From: Topomyia yanbarensis | Taxonomy: Eukaryota; Arthropoda; Insecta; Diptera; Culicidae | Length of the DNA: 64,000 nucleotides | Assembly: GCF_030247195.1 (NCBI RefSeq) | Contig: NC_080671.1 | Span: 415,720,044 to 415,784,043 of the forward strand | Reading direction: 5' to 3' | Shown: piece by piece, positions 58,890 through 64,000 of the stretch | Layout: each line of letters begins with the position of its first letter | How positions within the stretch are numbered: position 1 is the stretch's first letter | Program-made: the position numbers and the translations under genes | The notes under the pieces: model-generated | The model's input: only the letters and a program-made list of their open reading frames with translations | Told to the model about the DNA's origin: nothing | The model's database searches: none

Positions 58890-59092
58890 CCAAATCATTG
58901 ATAATAGACGCAAGCGAGCACCAAAATATGCAGCAAAACAACTCGAAAAAATACCAATTTACTGCCGTACACTTAACCGTAAACACCAACGAATGGAAAA
59001 TTCGAAATCAAATCGAAACTCTTTGGATTGTTATCAAACGTATGATGTACGAGAAGGTCTGGGAGGCTCCAACTGAGCAGCAATTTCTCTAA
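58890..59092 (+). pseudogene. Tc1/mariner-type transposase relic, internally deleted
   Basis: One frame reads RRKRAPKYAAKQLEKIPIYC, then RTLNRK, like the linker between DNA-binding and catalytic domains. A second frame, after a frameshift, reads RNQIETLWIVIKRMMYEKVW, then EAPTEQQFL, stop, like the C-terminal RPIExxWxxLKxxVYxxxWxA block of the family. The part between them, with the catalytic Asp residues, is missing, and the usual RPIE is NQIE. It is a dead, deleted copy. Confidence 0.6.
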
Positions 59093-59589
59093 TGATGCTC
59101 CTTTTTGTAGGCGGGTAACTTCATGAGATAACGTACTAAAGTGTTACGCTTAAAAATTAGTCAACTTCAACTTGACACATTTTTTCATCATTATTTTAAA
59201 ACCAGCACACTCCTCATTTTAAAGATGTATGCGTGTAGCATCACGTCTACTGTTTGAATTTCAGTTGTAAAAACAGGCATCGAAGCAAGAAGAGCAATGG
59301 AGCAAAATTTTGCTCGTGCATCGCGAAAATGCGAGCTACTCGCACGCAAAGTAGTTTGCTGAGATTGATGAATATTAACCACACCGAAGACCCGTTTTTA
59401 TCAGCCCATTTAGTGTATTTTTGATTGACAAAATAGGGGCAACGACAACACATATATATTTATTTCCTTTAAGGAACCGAAGCAGTGTAAATATTCAACA
59501 TTATTCCGTAAACATAGCCTCGTAAGCCTTGGCTGACTAAATCTGGTCGAAAACCTGAAAAAATGGGACCTGATAAAAACGGGTTTTCA
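59093..59589. other. Unassigned DNA between two transposase relics
   Basis: No recognisable feature. 59247-59453 has a minus-strand frame of 68 codons without family motifs. Confidence 0.35.
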
Positions 59590-60590
59590 CTGTACCACCA
59601 ACGTAAAAAAAAGTGTTCGGAAAACGTTTGTCGACAGCCTGAAAGACTGATGGTTCTAGCGAAACCTCAACTTCTCCGTCTAAGATGTCGCAAGCAGGCC
59701 AAATGTCAGCATTTTCTTACAACTTTTTCCGAGATTTGAACGGCCGAGCAATCGGCAACTTCATTTTTCAATGATATCACAGTAAGCCATAATTGATTGG
59801 TAAGTCTAGAGAAATATTTCACTGAAAGTCAGCAAAAAAGGCACTTTTCCGAGATATTGAGATAAAAAACAAGCTTAACTGCCGCCTTACAAGAAGTTGG
59901 TGACTCCAATTCGCAACGATAAGCAAAACAAGTCGGCCAGAGAATGAATGCGGAAGCTATACTTGCAGATACTGACAAAGTTTGATTGCGTGGTATAGGA
60001 TGACGAAACCTACACCAACGCAGGCCTTTAACAAGTTTCCAGGATAGGAATATTGTACGTCAACTGGAAGAGGAAAGGTGGCAGATTTTTTTTAAACACA
60101 CTAAGCTATCGAAGTTCGCAAATAAATATCTCAAATATCTGGTGTGGCAGGCCATCTGTTCCTGTGGCTTGCAACGCGACATTTATATCTCAACCTGCAC
60201 CATCAAGCAGAAAATTTAAGTGCAGGAGAAAAACGTTTGTTTCTGTTCCTCTGGCAACACAATTTTTCCGTTCTGGTTGGCCGATTTTGGCATCTTCCCA
60301 CTACGGAAAAAGGCCACGAAGTAGCATACCGCGAACAACGTACAGGTGGTGTCCAAGGGCATGAACCTACCCAACGCGCCAGAGCTGCGCCCAATAGAAA
60401 AATATTGGCCAATCATCAAGCAAAACTTCAAGAAGACGCCAAAGATGCGTTGTCAGCGAGATGCAATTCAAGGCAAACTGACGTTCTGCGGCGAACAGGG
60501 ATGATAGGTAAATCTGTACGCATCCTATGTAAAAATGTGTGCAAAACTGTGCCAAGGAAAATGTACGAATGTGGCGCAAAACAATAACTG
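59590..60590 (+). pseudogene. Tc1/mariner-superfamily transposase pseudogene
   Basis: A near full-length copy with frame changes and stops. An N-terminal HTH-like stretch (about 59610-59780) is followed by KNKSARE-stop-MRKLYLQILTKFDCVV-stop-DDETYTNA (first catalytic Asp region, about 59930-60025), then IWCGRPSVPVA or LVWQAICSCGLQRDIYISTC across a frameshift (about 60135-60215), FWLADF (second Asp region, damaged; usual form WPDLA), and VVSKGMNLPNAPELRPIEKY, then WPIIKQNFKKTPK (catalytic Glu in RPIEKYW, about 60350-60440). From memory, NAPELRPIEKYW is typical of a mosquito DDE family. At least two in-frame stops, no intact reading frame. Confidence 0.75.
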
Positions 60591-60599
60591 GTGACCTTT

Positions 60600-60967
60600 T
60601 TATTTTTGTATTTTTGTCCGAAGCAAAATTTTAGAAATATGTGCTAGTCTGTGCTTTCTAACAGAAAACTGTGGCACTCTTTGCAGTTTTAGAAATCTGT
60701 GCAGCATATTGAAAATCGGTGAAACACAGATTAATCTGTGCACCTGGCATCCTCGGTGGCGAGGAAAGTGACCAAGCAGGCTATGTAAAACTTGATGAAA
60801 GGAACCAAACGAAAGACCTTGCGATTCGCATTCGCCAAAAAGGAAGATTGAGTGAATATGTTTTCATTATTCTGTATGAAATGAACTTGCAAAAATAATG
60901 ATTTGATTTTTCAATAAAATGTTACAGTCGGGTCTCCGACTAGGTACCCGAATAATGACTAAAAAAT
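60600..60967. other. Unassigned DNA
   Basis: Contains repeated ATCTGTGC and TCTGTGCA words (60645-60745) but no gene or clear repeat unit. Confidence 0.35.
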
Positions 60968-61240
60968 GATTTTTTTTCAACAATAAGACTATGAGTTATA
61001 TATTGAAGGGCAATTTGTTGGCAGATGAAAACCAATTGTTTTGGACATTTTCAATGCACAGGAGGATCCGCCAAGATATCAAAAAAGAATATTTTTCAAC
61101 ATTTTACGAATGAGTTGCATATTAAAATACAAGTTGTTGACAGATGAAAACCAATAGTTTTGGACATTTTTATTGCACACATCTTCCGCCAATGTGTCAA
61201 AATGGAATTTTTCTAAACTTTCTGTGACTGAGTTTTATAG
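60968..61240 (+). repeat. ~120-bp tandem repeat, about 2.3 copies
   Basis: GCAGATGAAAACCAATTGTT at 61021 recurs as ACAGATGAAAACCAATAGTT at 61140. TTTTGGACATTTTCAATGCA and TTTTGGACATTTTTATTGCA, and CGAATGAGTT-type starts, keep the same period. A third start (GTGACTGAGTTTTATAG) begins at about 61223 and stops. Confidence 0.8.
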
Positions 61241-63047
61241 CAAAAGGTAAGGCGACACACATTCCTATTTGACCAATTTTTGATCGTAACACCCTTTGTG
61301 TTCAACCGAAGTCCAAAGTAATGATGATCTCAAAGCTACATGCTACAATATCTAATGGCGTCTTCGTTTTTTGACGTGCACTACACCGGTGTAGTCGGTG
61401 CTAAACTCATTCAAACTTGGGTATCTCTTTTTTTGCACTACACCGGTGTAGCACCAGTTAAAAACGAAAACGCTAGAAATCATCGGAGTTTATAACCCTT
61501 TTTTGCAAATGGATAGCAAACCATAGCTCAGAGAAATTGACATACCCTTGCCTGAGAAAGGAGCGAAATTCAATTCATGCTTGCGGCGCTGAATGCAATT
61601 TTTCGTCTGCGTGCCTCTTCGTTAATTCATTCTCTTGCAGCGCAGCCATTCAAATAGTTTCAGTTTTAATAGCAAACTGAATTGTATTTCTATGCTGGCT
61701 CTGAGAGGGATTATAGATCCAAAATGCACAAAATATAGATTAACTAGCTGTAACCCGGTGCGCTTCGCTACACCCATCAGGACTAAACGAAATATTTTAA
61801 AAATACTAAAAATAACAAATATTTTTGCTCGCGGATAGACAATGTTCTTAGTTTGACCACCTGGAGCACAATTAAATTAATTGCTCTGTTTTTCTACACA
61901 CAAATCCCTTGATATCATTCGAATTCGAGGTAGCAGTACATCTGCTCCTTTATATTTTCTAGTTACAATGGTTGCTTAAATGAAATTTTTCAACCAAATC
62001 ACAGTTGTGGTGGGTCGATGTTGCGCAGTAACTAATATAATAGGCACACAAAGTTTCAATTGCAACACATGCGGTGCACAGTGTTGCAAAACGACGTTTT
62101 CATGATCAAAATTCAATAACTTCTAAACCATTGGTTTTGGAGAATGGATTTTTTCGAAGAAGTTTCTGGATATAGATGCATCTTTTGATATAATGAATTG
62201 AGTGATCCCCTAAAAGTGACATAGAAAATTTATTTCCCCAAACAATTTAGCTAGAAGCTCACTGTCTTCGGTAAAGTTCTAGAAAATATTATCGTGAAAA
62301 TCTTTACTGAAGATACTTAAGCTCTATATAGTAACAGTAGCGAGATATGTAGGTTTGCTTGGGATAGACCCCTTCAAAACAGTTTTTCCAATATAACTTT
62401 TTACGATTACTTTTTATTATTAAAAGTGTCTTCTACAAAGTTGTTAAAAGCGATAAAATACACATTTTTTATAACAACGATGAATCCGTAGCTCTCGAAA
62501 CAACAAAGTTATTATCAATTTTCGAATATTTTTTTATCAATTTACACCTTAAGCAACTTCCTTAATCGCAAAAATTCGTAGAAAGAACTTTATTCTTTCG
62601 ATTAAATATAAAAACCTTCGTCTGACGGAGACTGCTGGGTAGGTTGCGTATAAAACCAATACTCCTGAAAGCATGGTGGATCGACTGAATTAAATGATTC
62701 ATCACGATAATTCATAGATTTATATGTGTAACAGAATTACCATCGATTTTATTTTGGATGGAGTAGTGTATGAAATTGAAGTCAATATACGCAATCGATT
62801 AATTCTTCAACAGATTGTATTATTTTACAAAATCATGTGGAAATGTGGTGCAAGTTATTGTTGCACCGATTAACATTTTCCCAACCCATATATCTAACTT
62901 TTTTTTGGCGAATTACCCTGCGAAGATGACTATAAGAATCATTCAATAATAGTATGAACATATAGCGAAAAGTTCTGTTTTGAAACATATTTCCAATGAT
63001 ACGAAGACATAACGGAGTATTGGTGGACGTGGGTAAAGTTAATTAAT
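61241..63047. other. Dispersed repeat debris, no genes
   Basis: Holds two copies of the palindrome CTACACCGGTGTAG (61381-61394 and 61438-61451); a GTAACCCGGTGCGCTTCGCT fragment at 61751 that resembles a widespread invertebrate LINE 3' end (memory only); and a block of CTGTCTTCGGTAAAGTTCTA and CTTCTACAAAGTTGTTA repeats at 62260-62470. The 67-codon frame at 61635-61838 overlaps the LINE-like fragment and is not a gene. Confidence 0.4.
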
Positions 63048-63616
63048 AAAAAATGGCACATTTAAAAAAATATTTTGGCGATACAGAGAGTGTTAGTATA
63101 TTCATTCACTTTCCATATAATAACTGCACAATTGAACAATATTTCTTCAAATATCATACCAGAATACTGAAAATTGAGCCAGTGACAGAGAATCTCTAGA
63201 GGCATCTTGTTGAAAACTTGCTTTGTGGTGTAAATCATAAATCAAAATATATTGGACCAATCGTCCAATATATTTTGATTTAAGGTTTGCACAGTTCTTC
63301 TACATATCCCCAGGTATTGATCGAAGCTTTTATTTTTTTTCTTGATATTTGAATTTTTCATAGCATTCTGCAGCTAAAAATGCAATTTTCGCTAAAAAAA
63401 ATCATGAAACTTATTTTTGTGAACAAAGTTATGATGACAATTTGGTTCAGTAGATTTAGAGTTATGCTGTGCATCGTATTTATTCGAAGTGTCTCCTGAA
63501 GATTTTCAATATTTTGCGGTGAACATTAAGGAAAATATTGCTTAAATGTTGCATTATTGTCTGAATAGACTAACACTCTCGGTATCGCCAATTTTTTTTA
63601 AGCACCATATTTTTTT
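63048..63616. mobile_element. ~570-bp TIR element with central hairpin
   Basis: Left arm TTTTGGCGATACAGAGAGTG, then TTAGTATATTCA, is inverted at the right (reverse complement ATTGGCGATACCGAGAGTGT, then TAGTCTATTCA). Both arms begin with A-rich AAATGGCAC or ATATGGTGC. Similarity continues inwards for about 120 bp (CAATATTT, TTGAAC). Contains the palindrome at 63238-63282. No coding content. Confidence 0.65.
63238..63282. repeat. Perfect 20-bp hairpin with CAATC loop
   Basis: TAAATCAAAATATATTGGAC, loop CAATC, then the exact complement. Lies inside the 63048-63616 element. Confidence 0.95.
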
Positions 63617-64000
63617 CAACAATAATCGTACCCCCTTAAGCAAGAACTGATTTCATCAGTAGGTGTCGACTAACGGATAAAATTTGACGAAGATTGCGGA
63701 CCACGCCACCAAATATTCGATTAGTTCCTTTTATGAATCATCGTGAATTCGTCCGATATAACAGTGTTGAATTCTTTCAGCATTTTGCTTAAATCCGAAT
63801 TTTGATTGATATTGTAAGTAACGTTTTCCGCAAGCGCAAGCTGTTCGTCTATAATCCAGCAATGTTGATTTAACTTCAGATGAAGCGATCGCAAGTGCAA
63901 TTTTCATTTTAATTTTCAATTTAATTTTCGACAAATTCATGCAATTCATCAGTATTATATTGTCATTCGCGTAATAGATCTCTATCAAATAAATTCTTGC
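63617..64000. other. Unassigned DNA to window end
   Basis: An 85-codon minus-strand frame at 63731-63988 has no recognisable family. Nothing else seen. Confidence 0.35.

Overview
The window looks like gene-poor euchromatin or a repeat-rich intergenic region of an insect genome, most likely a culicine mosquito (Aedes-like). The reasons are the A+T-rich unique DNA, a dense mix of non-LTR retrotransposons (I clade and CR1/Jockey-like), many TA-flanked MITEs, a TTAA-flanked piggyBac-type MITE, and several copies of a repeat I remember as very common in Aedes genomes (the family with CGGCCCTCCGGGCC, a CGATCTCGACGAACTGA-type block and TG/CATA microsatellites). The species call comes from memory of these repeats, not from a search. 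I found no convincing host protein-coding gene, rRNA, tRNA or CRISPR.

Layout. 0-3.9 kb: a short minisatellite, a decayed I-clade ORF2 tail, a diverged 305-bp tandem duplication and MITE pieces. 6.2-13.5 kb: a nest of mosquito repeats, a 1.46-kb near-palindromic foldback element (7406-8861), a 1.27-kb TIR element (9280-10544) with a second inverted partial copy (10737-11392), and two long composite repeats. 13.5-24.9 kb: mostly unassigned DNA with three relics of I-type ORF1/ORF2, a relic of another CCHC-bearing ORF1, and a CR1-like RT tail. 25.06-29.26 kb: one enormous octanucleotide array (about 525 units) that abuts a fragment of an I-type ORF1. 30.2-33.7 kb: a 123-bp inverted pair enclosing a hairpin repeat and an internally deleted CR1/Jockey-like LINE. 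34-37.3 kb: unassigned, probably single-copy DNA. 37.4-39.7 kb: another I-type relic and a MITE.

The main intact element lies at 40111-46482 on the minus strand: a complete-looking I-clade LINE with a 12-bp target-site duplication, an Inr-like 5' end, ORF1 with three CCHC knuckles, ORF2 with endonuclease, reverse transcriptase, RNase H and a terminal CCHC, an 8-nt ATGGCTAA start/stop overlap between the ORFs, and a 3' end with a small hairpin and A-tail. The two proteins would work together: ORF1 packages the RNA; ORF2 nicks the target, copies the RNA and removes the RNA strand.

46.5-64 kb: a second copy of the other ORF1 relic, a 290-bp (TA)n tract, a third copy of the GGGGAGACC element end, unassigned DNA, then a dense hairpin and MITE zone (51.7-56.4 kb) holding a 113/115-bp hairpin, a clean piggyBac-type MITE and nested CRE-like palindromes, two dead Tc1/mariner-type transposase genes (58.9-60.6 kb), a 120-bp tandem repeat and a final TIR element. 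The most useful leads are the intact I element, the octanucleotide array, the near-perfect hairpin, and the number of separate foldback and MITE structures in a window that also contains I-element relics in both orientations.
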